This document shows positions 1 through 11,252 of a DNA stretch of 64,000 bases, piece by piece. A program made the position numbers and the translations under genes. Each line of letters starts with the position of its first letter. Position 1 is the stretch's first letter. The DNA is from Cryphonectria parasitica EP155 (lineage: Eukaryota; Ascomycota; Sordariomycetes; Diaporthales; Cryphonectriaceae): the NCBI RefSeq assembly GCF_011745365.1, contig NW_024468912.1, forward strand, positions 2,666,001-2,730,000, given 5' to 3'. The notes beneath the pieces were generated by a model that worked only from the letters and a program-made list of their open reading frames with translations, was not told where the DNA came from and searched no databases.

Positions 1-497
1 GCACCAGCACAAAGAATCCATGAAATTCGAATCAACATAGTCTCTTTGTTATCATTCTTGATGTGCTTCCCTGCATCTACAGTCTCCTAATCAGAGAGCA
101 CTTTCACTCCGTGAAAACCCTAGACCATTTCTAATTTTCCCTCTGATCTTCGCCAGAATCAAGCTCGTAATTATTACTCTGGGGTATTGAGGGCCCTCAA
201 ACTCCTTCAAATGTCTGAAACGCCGGCGCCCTTGTCCTTGAAATAAAAACACACTGAAATAGTCACCGTCACTGACCCTAAACCTCCCCAGAAAAACAAA
301 CACACATTATGAATCATTGGAAACAAGGCCTTGACTTGAACGCCGTCAGAATCTAATCCATCTGCAAACGCCATATCCTAGTAATAAAACCCTCGTGCCT
401 CGACCTTGGTGCCTTGATGTTTGTTCTTTATCGATAGCAGCAGAGAAAAACGAGGAAACAATTGAGCAAAAAAAGAAAGAAGAAAAAAAAGGCACCA
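1..497. other. 3' flank, no gene seen
   Basis: No credible coding region. The stretch is the downstream flank of the minus-strand F-box-like gene that ends at 498 and is A/T-rich with short A runs near 470-490. Confidence 0.5.
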
Positions 498-2858
498 TCA
501 CCAAGCGTAGGTGTCTGATTCGTCGTCCACATCTCGGTCCGAAGCCCACTCGGCATCATCCGACTCGCGGGTGTCATCATCGAGGAAATCTTCTGCGCCC
601 CACTGAAACTCTCGTGGTTTTTGGTTGTCAAATCGTATGTTGACGACATCACAGAGGCCGTGCACGGATGAGGTGTCCTCCTCCTCCTCGCTTAAGACAG
701 GCGAGGCTGGAGGACTTGACATGATAATCGGCTCTTGCTGCAGTTCGTCTTGTTCATCATCCGCGGACTCCTCCGATGATAGATCGAGATCCTCGTCGGT
801 GTCAGGGTCTCGATAAGAGATGTTGGCCCGCTTGGACGTCCTTAGATCTCGGGTGGTCTGTGTATAGGAGCGCTGACGTTTGCGCTTGTTGTCCTTGTTC
901 TCGGTAGGTGTTTGAAGGGGAGGAGGCGGAGGGGGTAGTGATGGGGCTGGCGCAAAGTCGTTGTTGGATGCAATGCGTGTGCTGCGGCGTATTGGGGAGG
1001 TGTCGAAATCGTCGGCCTTCACAGGCTGTGATTGCTGCTCGCTCGGCTGGGCTCCGTCTAGCGGCCACTGAACGAGGGAATGGTACGCCCGAGGCTTCTG
1101 CGTCTTGCGCAGGAAGACCTTCTTCAGGATCCGCACCCACTTGTCGCGGAACTCAGACCGCTGTCGCCAGGGAACATCCAGCATGGCCTTGACAGCGAGG
1201 TGCCTCAGATTGGACAGATTCGGAGCCTGGTCCACGAAGCTTTGGAAGAACATCTCGGCCGTATCCGCATCCCACTTGGCAAGCTGTTCGAGGTCTATGA
1301 TCTCGATCGTCTGGGGCCACACCGGGACGTCCTCGACATTGAGGAGGGTATCGTAAATCGGATCCGAATCCTTGTAGTATTCGTGGTGATTGTATGTGAG
1401 GAGATCCATAGACAGCTCCTGCAGCCCGGGGCAGCACTGGCCCAATATCGGCAGGAAGGACAGGTTGAGTGACTGGTTGTGGTGAAGCGTCAAGCGGCGC
1501 AGTGGCCGCCCATGGCTCGCCAGGTACTCGGACAGCATGTCAGCCGTCAGCTCCCAGCAGTTGACGATCTCAAGGTGCTCGATCGTCTTGGGAAGCAGAG
1601 ATAGGAACTGGCCGTCCACCACAGTCGACGACTCCATGACCAGGTGTTTGAGGCCGGCGACGGGAGCCAGCGCCGCGGCGACCAGGCTGATATAGTTCTT
1701 GTCTTGTTCGAAGACCTCGGCATCGCTAGGGTCTTTGTTATCTCTCAAGGAAGGTACCTGAAAATTGACAAACGAAAGCTTGCGCAGCTGAGAGAAGACC
1801 TTCCACGAGTGCATTGTCGACAACTCCTCGAGCAGGCCGGGACCCATCATCCTCTCGCTCCACTTCCACGACTTCAGACGGACAGCGGCGTGTCCATCGC
1901 CCGCGGTGCTGAGGGCGGTGAGCAGCTCTGGCGCGTAGGTCCACTTCTTGCTGTTGAAGTCGAGTTTTCGGTAAGGAGGCAGATCGAAGTCGTGGTACAG
2001 CTCAACATGAGACAGGTTGGGGAGAGATAGGATGAGCTCTGCGACATCGAAGGTGCGCGTTTGCGAGTGTGGGAGCGAAGAGACCTCGACAACCAGCGAC
2101 TCGATCATGGTCCGCCTGTGGTCCTGACGGGCCAGCGCAGCATCAGGGTCTGCAGCAAGCTCGCGGATGAGGCTGGCGAACTTGTTTCCCATATTCATGG
2201 AGATGACTTGCGGCATAGGACATTTGTACAAGGCCTTCAAGGCAGGGCCTAGAAATGCCTTGCACGTGAGGCCGGCCGCGAGCAGCCAGCGGACGTCCGT
2301 CCGGGTGTCGGCAGGGTAGGCGGCATGCTCGAAAATCTGGACCAGGATGGTCCATTCGAGTGACTGCCAGGGTGGGATGACACCAGATGTGGGCCATGCT
2401 GGCTTTTGGTCGCGTGTTGGTGATCTTTTCCTTGCGCTACCGAACTTGAAGGGACGTCTCTTTTTTGGTGTCGTCGGGGCGCCTGCATCCCGTGAGGACT
2501 GGGCCGTCCGGCCAGGACGCCGACGAGACCCTTGTGCTGTGGAGGCACCAGGACGGTGTCGTCGCTCCCTGGTGGAGGCGACAGTCTGCACGGTCTGTGA
2601 TTGACGGGGCCGTGTGAAGATGCCATCAGAGCCATCTGACAATGAGTCCTCGTCGGTGGTATCTGGATCGTCGACAGTCGAGTCCTCGGAGTCGGTGTCG
2701 CCATTCAAAAGCCGCGTGGCGCTCCGTGTAACGCGGCCAGCCGGGCTCGGAGCAGGCAGCCGGGTCGAAGGCCCATCGTGGCTGGTGGTGGTGGCTGCTC
2801 CCCGGCGGGGGTTGCGGCGGGGCATAGCGACGACCCCTGCAAGGCCCGTTTGACTCAT
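498..2858 (-). CDS. F-box-like / leucine-rich repeat protein
   Basis: A single-exon protein of 786 residues if translation starts at the ATG at 2858 (MSQTGLAG). The frame stays open to an ATG at 3032, but those extra 58 residues look like translated leader. Residues about 1-160 are disordered, rich in Ser/Thr/Asp and Arg with basic patches. Residues about 162-214 (PPWQSLEWTILVQIFEHA, then CKAFLGPALKALYKCP) match an F-box-like fold, and a leucine-rich region with repeated LxxLxL spacing follows to about residue 480. The C-terminal third is acidic and disordered, with a proline run and a KRKRQR basic patch. F-box/LRR proteins usually act as substrate adaptors of SCF ubiquitin ligases; that role is inferred here and the substrate is unknown. 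I do not recognise a named orthologue. The acidic and basic tails suggest a nuclear location. Confidence 0.75.
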   Translation of the reverse strand: MSQTGLAGVVAMPRRNPRRGAATTTSHDGPSTRLPAPSPAGRVTRSATRLLNGDTDSEDSTVDDPDTTDEDSLSDGSDGIFTRPRQSQTVQTVASTRERRHRPGASTAQGSRRRPGRTAQSSRDAGAPTTPKKRRPFKFGSARKRSPTRDQKPAWPTSGVIPPWQSLEWTILVQIFEHAAYPADTRTDVRWLLAAGLTCKAFLGPALKALYKCPMPQVISMNMGNKFASLIRELAADPDAALARQDHRRTMIESLVVEVSSLPHSQTRTFDVAELILSLPNLSHVELYHDFDLPPYRKLDFNSKKWTYAPELLTALSTAGDGHAAVRLKSWKWSERMMGPGLLEELSTMHSWKVFSQLRKLSFVNFQVPSLRDNKDPSDAEVFEQDKNYISLVAAALAPVAGLKHLVMESSTVVDGQFLSLLPKTIEHLEIVNCWELTADMLSEYLASHGRPLRRLTLHHNQSLNLSFLPILGQCCPGLQELSMDLLTYNHHEYYKDSDPIYDTLLNVEDVPVWPQTIEIIDLEQLAKWDADTAEMFFQSFVDQAPNLSNLRHLAVKAMLDVPWRQRSEFRDKWVRILKKVFLRKTQKPRAYHSLVQWPLDGAQPSEQQSQPVKADDFDTSPIRRSTRIASNNDFAPAPSLPPPPPPLQTPTENKDNKRKRQRSYTQTTRDLRTSKRANISYRDPDTDEDLDLSSEESADDEQDELQQEPIIMSSPPASPVLSEEEEDTSSVHGLCDVVNIRFDNQKPREFQWGAEDFLDDDTRESDDAEWASDRDVDDESDTYAW

Positions 2859-5800
2859 GTCGTCGGCGAGGTCAACAGGCGGGATAGCACATGGGGGCTG
2901 GGGCCGCGAAGTTGTGTGTGAAAGTGTGTGACTGTTGAGGGAAGGAGGATTGGCAGCTGCAGGCGAATCAACATGCCGCGGCCGCAGGGACGGCGGGAAA
3001 AAAGAAGAAAAAAGAACAATAAGGGCCCGCAAAGGATAGCAGTGGTACTGTTACAGTTTGCACTAGGTCGGTGTGTACGGGAATGCCCGGAGTGTCCGAT
3101 GCAGGATGAGCTGAAGGTGATGAGTGAGACCGAGGGAAGGCAAATTGGAGCGACCAGAAGAATGCGACCTTCAGTGCAGCAGCCAGTGACGAGCATATGT
3201 GTGGGGGCCAGGATACTGGTACAGTGCTAGTGGTGGTCCGTGCGCACACGGGAGACTTACCAACCCTGGTACCTACGTGTGAGTACATACCATAGTAGTA
3301 CCTTCGTACCTCCAAACCGCTAAGCATACCTAGGTAAGTACTTACTCGGCGCGTTATTGAAGCCACCGGCCCGCATCCTTACGACTTCTCCCATACCAAC
3401 TCCAACAACTGCACCCCCCTGGCGTGATTCTTAGCAATATATCTGTATGATATGGAGCTGTAGAGGCTCGATGAGTTTAAGGCTGTGTTTCGTATTGAAG
3501 ACGAGCCTTCCAGTCTCCACAACTTTTTGAGGCCAGGGCTGATCCTTCGTGCCACAACACCTCCAAGGCGTTACTGCCAGGTGATGGTCGATAACAGATG
3601 TGATTACATGAACACTGTGTCTGGAATCAGTCATCACATCAAAAGATACCAAATATGAGCTTCGCCTCAACCCCTGGTGTGGTTCGTGTATGGCTCGAGA
3701 CGAGGACTGCATAACCCGCGACTGGTTGCAGCGTCTCAGCCTTCCCAACGTGTCCAAGTGCGTGTGCGTTCATTTCCCACCATCAAGCTTGCCATCTAGA
3801 TGAAGCAGTCTTCATACAATTCCTATGAGCTCGAACTATAAGTGCAGTGAAGATAGTTATGGACTTAAAAGCCAGCAGAGACGCCTCGAAGACTAAACGA
3901 GCAGCATTCCTTGCGATACTTGATCAAATATCAGCAAGAACAGCCGTTGGGCGGGGCGAGCCTCACTCTCTGATCAGAAGACGGCTTTGGGTAATGCTTC
4001 TAAGCACCCATCTTGAGAAATATTCGAAAGCGCGAGGAAATGGATAAGCGAGTATGTGAATATTGTGTATGCATTCTAAAGAAGGGTACATGCCTGAAAT
4101 ATAATTGATTCTAGCGTGCAGGCCTTTCGCTTCCTGCTACAACCATCCGCCAAGCATATCTCACAAGAGATCGTTGAACGCGAATTACATGTGACCTCCA
4201 AATCAGATGCCAAGTAATTATCAAATGAGTGAGTCTTCAGCCATGGCAAGTAGATGATCAGGGCTAAATTCAAGGTTGAGGTTGAGCAGTCAGGCCTGGA
4301 ATGTCGGGGTTGTTGCGGGTTAGGGTCAAGATCGAGCCTCGTCACTGCGGCTGTCCGGTGTTTGCCCAAGGCTCAGTGCAAGTAGTTTGACAGCATGAGA
4401 AATTCGCGAGGCTTTCACCGAACCAAAGCATGAAATCTTTGGGTTTCTCGTCAAAATGTTGACGTACGTCGTGAGCGGCTGATTCTTGAGGGCTATGACA
4501 GCGTGCAAGCGCCAGTCAATCGAGATTGCTCATGTTTGTTAGGTCCGAAAGCCTTGATGATACGCCCCCACTCCCCACTCTCAAATTCGCCGAATAGGCA
4601 GCTTGCTATAGCAACAATTGAAAACATTGGGAAAGAGTGTCAGCCACAGCATGACTTACACCGTTGTTTTTATGGGACCATAAAAATATAAAAAAACAGA
4701 GTACATCGTTGAGTTGCCACGTCAAGAGCCCCCCTATCTCCCATCCTAAATATCGCCAGCTGCACGTGACATACTGAAAGAGCCGGATTGAAGATTGCCT
4801 CCCGACTCAGAAGAAAACTGCCTTTGGTCAAGTAACCAGGTCTGTTTATATATAGTCTACAAAATGACCGGAAGATCTGAATCGCCTTGATTAATGATGT
4901 ATGCCTGTCTACATGACGCAAACCCACACTGCATGCTGCAGCAATTAAAAGGTTTCATGTGGTAAGGCTGTCTGTTTGTCAATAACAATCTGCGGACGCA
5001 ATCAGTTGTTCAACGAGATCAGCATTAAAGAATCTGAAGTCAAGGCAGCTATTATACCTGATGATAATGCAAGTAATCAAATGTAATGCCCCCAAGAGAT
5101 TCTATTTCGCATCACTTATATATATATATTTCACACTTGACGCAGGTGATACTGCCAAGAAGCTGGACTATCACAAGTATCTTCAAAGGTGTCGATTTTC
5201 AAAGCACTATTATACATGGTCTAGGCCAGCTTGAGATAATATGATAATTTGACCATTAAGGTAGACTCCAACATCTTTATACAGACAGAGCATATGTCAG
5301 AATTCCGGGCAAAGATGATTCTTTAGTCCTAGCTCCTCTTATACACAGGGAGTGTTGATGTGCTGCACAAGGCTGATGGACCGGGATCACCCAGCCTGCT
5401 ATTGGTTGAGATTGGTGCTTCGGGCACTTTGGTTGGAGTTCGTGCACGATACGACTCATGCTGAGATGGTCGGGTCATGCGGATTCTCAAGTACTTCCTC
5501 TAGTATATTGGTCAGTGTGATATTTGCTGACTGGCTGAGTTTATGACTGGAAACATTCCTGAGGAGGTGCTTCAGCAATGACTAGTACTCTGAAGTGGTA
5601 CATTCAGTTTGAGACTGTTACATGAACTGAAATGGATTATTAACATCTAATTACAACTTACCTCAATGTTTAAGTCTGTATGGCATTCATTTATATTCAC
5701 TTTTCGATTACCTATATGTTTTATAATGATTAGAACAACCTGCAGCTCATGGTTCTCCTCATGCGCAAATTGCACGAGACAGGAAGCCGTACTCCGTGGT

Positions 5801-6742
5801 TATTGGTGAATCTTCAGTCGAGATATAATCATGGGAGACAGAGTTACTTTCCGGGATCTGGAGAATTAATTATTGATACATGAGTGATAGCTAGCAGGGA
5901 TATTCTATTTGACCTTGACCTAGTCTTTTCTTCTTCTTTTTCTGACATCAGAAGACACTCTGTTAAGACACGCAAGCTTCACAGTCGTGGGGGTTTTAAG
6001 GACGAGGCGAGCAGTCACATAGCTTCCTTTTGGGCCGAGTTAGTGGGAGACATCAGCCCCAAGCTAAACAGTATGAGGTACCCCGGGTACCTCTTACCAT
6101 GCTGAGGGGATGCACCTAGCTGCGTGTAATTGGTCCGGCCTGTGGGCCCCAAATTGGACAGGGGTGGTCTTGGGCCGTATCAGCAGGGGGGCGCACTGCG
6201 CAGGGTGTCGCGATGGGACATTGAATTCTTTCAAGATTACAGGAAACTCGGGCGCGTCGTGATGACCTTTTTCTAACCCACCTCACACCACCTTCCAGGC
6301 CCCCTCAAAAGGGCCAGTCCTGCCCAGAACCTTGCCTCCTTTGTACCATTCCCACTTCCATGGGCTTGTACTGATGAAATCCAGTCTGGCGCGCCCTGGG
6401 TTGATGATGGAAATTTCAGTGGTTTGTTTATAATCCGGTCCAGTCCTTTCTCAACCACCACCTACCACCCTCACCACTACGACAGACAACGGGCTCTGTC
6501 CACCTTGGCAGCACTGAGAGACAGTAGAGCTAGGACATCGACCTCTCGGTTCTAGACAAGGTCCAGCTCATACGTATTTTTCTTCAGGAAGTGGCCTATT
6601 CTGACAGCAAAGCTTCTTTGTCTCTCTCTTTCCTCCTTCCCAGCCGCCGGTCTTTTGGCATCAACGAGGACAATCAGAAAACTATATTGAGCGACGTATT
6701 TGCTCCCTCAGGGGGCTCCTCAGTACTCTCGCTTGATCGACC
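2859..6742. other. Long gene-poor, AT-rich intergenic region
   Basis: About 3.9 kb between two divergent genes. Open frames are short (about 130 codons or fewer), overlap on both strands and show no recognisable protein. From about 4050 to 5900 the DNA is AT-rich, with an (AT)n tract near 5119-5133. Positions 6260-6742 are C/T-rich and look like the promoter and leader of SUZ12. I see no terminal repeats or transposon reading frame. Confidence 0.55.
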
Positions 6743-9101
6743 ATGACAAAATCCTATCCACGCCGCCAGACTCTTCCTTTCCTTCATCGGAATTGGATAA
6801 GTTCCGTCAATTTCCACGACGGTCATGCCAAACTCACCAACGGCGACGATGAACACTACCTGCGCCCAGCAAAGCGGCGTAGATTCATGGAGAGCTCCCC
6901 TGATTCCGGCATCGTGCCGGATATAGACGGCTTGGTGCTTCACGATGGCCCTGTCAATGTCCAGCCGGTCATGGAGATCAATGTCCTCAAGATCTCTCAC
7001 AAGGACTCGGCACGTGCCAAACCAAATGGGCACGTCTCATCATCAACAGACAAGGACATGATGACGAGGGCTCGCTGCAAGATCACCATCACCACCCCCG
7101 CACGAACGACTGGCGACGCGCAGGTGCTCTACTGTGATAGCCAGATCTGCAGTATCAGGACTTCACAAAATCCCGCCGGCATCACTCAGATGGCCAGGGT
7201 GTACTTGGCGCACCCCTTCACCGTGCCCGAAGAGAAGATCTACGTAGAGCGAGACGAGGATACGGTCTTCGATCTTGCAGACAGGTACGGGGTGAAGGTG
7301 GAGCTCCAGTCGGCTGGTGATCAGAACTGGCCTCCGCTCGATCTGCTCAATTCGTCTCTGGGCGACGATCTATCAGTTCCACGCCACTGGATCCTCGAGG
7401 CCGAGGTGTCCAATTTTCTGGATCGAGGGAGACGCTTGGGTGCCTTGAGATTGCGCACAGGTCCTACAGTGTGCACCAATATCGACTTCCTTCTGGATAT
7501 CGATGTGAGGTGGACAAATGCATTACCAGACAAACACCACCTGACCAACGGCCAGGATAGAAGTTATTTGGCTCCGGTCGCGGGTTTCCATCAATCAGAA
7601 GAGCACATGCCCCTCACCAATGGCCATGCTAATGGTCATTTTACGAACGGATTTGCGCATCCAATGGATGATGACCTGGAGGAGGACGCAGAAGGCGAAC
7701 TCACGCCGAGTCGCTCGTTGAGGGCCAGAGGGAGTAAAAACTATAACCTCAAGGATCTGAGCGCCAAGGCACAGGGAAGGCAGCCTCGAAAGCGCTCTAA
7801 ATATGCAGACAAGAAAGACGACTCGGAACACGTCCTGTATCGCCTCCCCAAAGAAGCCGTCCCAGTGAGGGAATTGGTTGTGGACGGCTTTTCGTGTTGC
7901 GTCTGCCACGCAGCACACCAGTCCTTGGCCCAACTTCGAGCGCACCTTTTCAGCCACGCGCAGTACAACTTTGACGTCGTCATCTCTAATCCCGGAAAGC
8001 CTGGTATTCAGCTCGACGTCTCATGCGTCGCTGAGAACTCAGGCATCTTGTTGCGCCCCAAGGTATACCAGCTGGGCAGACCTGTAAAGCCATTCGACCT
8101 GGATAAGTACGTCGAAGGAGATGACTCCTGGGCAACGTCTCGATTGGGGCCCAACAACAACGAAAGCCCAGTCGCCGTAAAGCGAAAGACCTCTCAGCCC
8201 AGGCCTGTAGTGAGGCCAATTCAGGTAAGCATTTCTGTCTGGCACACCCGGCCCCCTCTTTGCATCCTTATTCTCTTCTTTCCTTTAAACGTATACATAT
8301 GTGAAGAATAAGGATTTAAGTTGGGATTCACACCATGATTCTGACCCGATGTTCTAGAAAACTGGTGGTCGCCGCAGTAAGGAGATCATTAAGGAGAAGG
8401 TCTTGGTTCCGCAGACGGTCCAGCCTCTGTTCGATCCTCTGAGCAAGATGAAATTGGTTGCTGGCACGGAGGTTCGACCAACAGTGGCTGATGACAGCTG
8501 GCTCATTCAAAAACATCGTGACATTGTGCAGGATTTCTGCGACGTTGATGCGGCTGAAAAGGAGTACATCAAGGAATGGGATGCATTCATTCAGAAGAAA
8601 CGGATCGTCTCGGAAGCTTTCATCGGGCGAGCCGTGGTGGAATTCGTTAATGAGAAGGTTGCCTGGCTTTTGGAGTCGAGCTCTCGTACTCGAGAGTTTG
8701 GAAAACACCTAACTGTGCTCATTGCACGAGGGCTCGAGGAGGACAGCATCAAGCTGGTACAGGCACGCCTCCAGGAGGCTCGGATTCAAAAGTCCTCAGC
8801 CGAGAAGCAACCAGCCCCGGAGCCGCCGAAGGAGGAGAAGCCGAGAAAGTCCAAGGGCTGTACGGTCTGTGGGAAGCCTGTCCGTGGACCGGGAATGCTG
8901 ATTTGCGCGAACGAGGTGCGTTTTTTCCTCTATTTTCTCCCACCGGTGGCTTCTGAGACGCGCTGGAAAGGTTATGTGACTAACTTCTTGAACCCGGAAC
9001 AGCACTGCAAGGAACCCTTCTACCACGATGACTGCATACGAGAGGTAGCGCAGATGGCAGTGGAGCATCCGCATTGGCGATGCAACAACTGTATGAAATA
9101 G
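6743..9101 (+). CDS. SUZ12: Polycomb repressive complex 2 subunit SUZ12, with C-terminal PHD finger
   Basis: Three exons, 6743-8224, 8358-8915 and 9003-9101, give 712 residues. SUZ12 is the scaffold of PRC2, the histone H3 lysine-27 methyltransferase that silences facultative heterochromatin. A C2H2 finger is visible at C385-x2-C388 and H401-x3-H405. A VEFS box follows at about residues 515-605 (SWLIQKHRDIVQDF, then VVEFVNEKVAWLL), the part that contacts the catalytic subunit. The last 51 residues spell a full C4HC3 PHD finger: C662, C665, C677, C682, H688, C691, C707 and C710, with W705 two residues before C707. That finger is not part of animal SUZ12. Intron 1 (8225-8357) is phase 0. Intron 2 (8916-9002) is 87 nt, multiple of three and stop-free, and interrupts the PHD between C677 and C682. 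The ATG at 6743 is the first in a long C/T-rich leader. Confidence 0.9.
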
Positions 9102-11252
9102 GGCGATTCCTTGAGGGATTGAGGATCAGGCATAGAATTCTCGTCAGCCGACTGATTTGTTATTATCAACTAATTACTCGGAGCATTCTTGCTCGGTGTC
9201 ACTGGGGTTTACTTTGATGTGAAAGGAGGCAACAATGGCAAATTTGACACAAACATATTCAGCAAAGATGCTGTAGTGTCGACGGCAACATTTATCAAAT
9301 CTAATATGGTTGAGATCTTCATCACTCTGTGCTGCCATGACTTCGTGCAGCTCCCAGTCCACATTTCATCTTCTTTCTCAGCGATTAAGTAAACACACAA
9401 GTGAGGTTCCAAAATCAGTTTCAGAACCGTATTCCGTAGCGAAAGCCCGAGTGCTTGTTACTGGTTCTAAACATTCGACATCACTCGCCACAGAGGGGGA
9501 ACACAGGGGGAGAGGGTGTGCGGTTCTGAACCCGACTTTATAACATTTAGTACCACCATCACGCTCAGCGAACTTGCCTCTCCACTTTCCCCATTTGCGA
9601 TTAATCAGTCATTCATTCCCCGTCATTTTCTCTCAGACTAGACCGATGCTGCCGAAGAAACTTTTGCCCGCCACAAGCCTCGCTTGCTGTGGTCTCATGT
9701 TGCTTCTCTTATTCTATCAGGCATAGGCAGAGCCGGGTGAAGAAAGCTTGCGCTATTGTACTTCAAGAGAATGATTAGAACCATCCGTTAGTTTTGTCAA
9801 TCTTCTTACCCCTTTCTTATAGTGGTCATTTGTCCTGCGAGACGGGCCTATCTGGGCTGCTGGGACCAAGAGCTAGGACTCGTGCATGCATGTCACATCG
9901 CCAGGGCCTATACGTTATCAATGCTTTCTTTTCATTCTTTTTAGATATACAAACCCAGAAAACCCTTACTCATGAGGTATGAATTCCTTATTTCTGCTGT
10001 CCTTTTATTGATTGATTCACGTGAGCAAGCATAAACTGCAAATTTGACATGGCTCGTTCTCCTACACTGGGCAGCTTTCAAAGCTGGCTTTCGACTATTA
10101 TTGATCCACAGTACGCCCTTTTGCGACCTCTGGAAGACATTTGGCTCGGATCAGATCATACTACCTAAGATACTCAGATAAGTAGGGAGATGGAAAGATA
10201 TAATTACCCTTTGCCTGTAGTGCACACAAAATATTCTGTACATATGCGAGATAAAGGTGAATTCTCGTCAAGCCACTTGGAGATCAACACTACGGAGCAA
10301 CGGGCATTTTCGTACGTGAATTTCATTGGCCACACTCACTACAGGACCGATCCGTCCTCTCCTTAGGACATGTTTCTGTGCCCGTCCAAGTTTTTTGCCT
10401 TTTTCTCCGTTGTCATGATGTGGGCGGAGTCTTTACTTCTCACAAATACACCCAGGGAGCATGAACTTCCAGATACAATTGGTGTGATCAGTAATGGCCA
10501 AGAAGACTTGTAAGAGCTATTCGTTTCTCCAGCTCCTATTAAACTCTTCCAAGATTAAGCATGAAAATTGATGGGATTATAAGGACATTTAACATTCAGA
10601 TACATCTTCCAAATCAAGACTTTGCATGCCTAATAATATGTATTGGCAGACTGTTCTCACCATCGAATGTAACCACCCCACCGCATTGTGTGTAGCCATG
10701 TTTAATGTCTGAAAGCGTTGGAGACAAGTTACAAGTTACAAGCACACTTGCTCAGAAGGCTGATCTGACGAACGCTCTCAATATTAATTATATGGTAGGA
10801 TGATGTGGTGACTGACGGAGCTCCTGCAGATGTTGGGCGTAATGCTGGTGCTGATATAAGCGTCTTGCGGGCCTGCCTCTCTCTCTCTCCGTAGGTGTGT
10901 TCGGCTTACAAAACATCTTCTGCCGAGTCGTAGTGCACGACGAGAGCCATCAGGACCAAATGAGTCCCACAAGCTGGGCCTATTTACACTCTGAAAAGAT
11001 GATTATGGTGTTCACATCGTGATGAGACAGACGCCTACTAACCATGACGGGAGGTTTGCAAGATATAAGACAATGCTGCCGGGCTAGCATGTCCCCGCGA
11101 AGGCGATTGAGCCAATGAAAAGTCAAGCACACCGTTTCGTTTTGGCTCTAAAGGGGTGAAATAAGGCATACCGTGGTTGCGATGGACTGGTCGAGAGCAA
11201 TTTTATATTGTGCATTGAAACGTAGCCTATGACTGAAGCGCCGGCGGGTTAC
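9102..11252. other. Gene-poor intergenic region
   Basis: About 2.15 kb between the convergent ends of SUZ12 and the SF3B2 gene. Only short unrelated open frames occur, the DNA is AT-rich, and there is a (CT)n tract near 10877-10890. No tRNA-like or repeat structure was recognised. Confidence 0.55.

Noticed and set aside
2859..3032. Upstream in-frame ATG of the F-box-like gene
   Set aside because: The extra residues are Pro/Ser/His-rich and look like translated leader; the ATG at 2858 is preferred.
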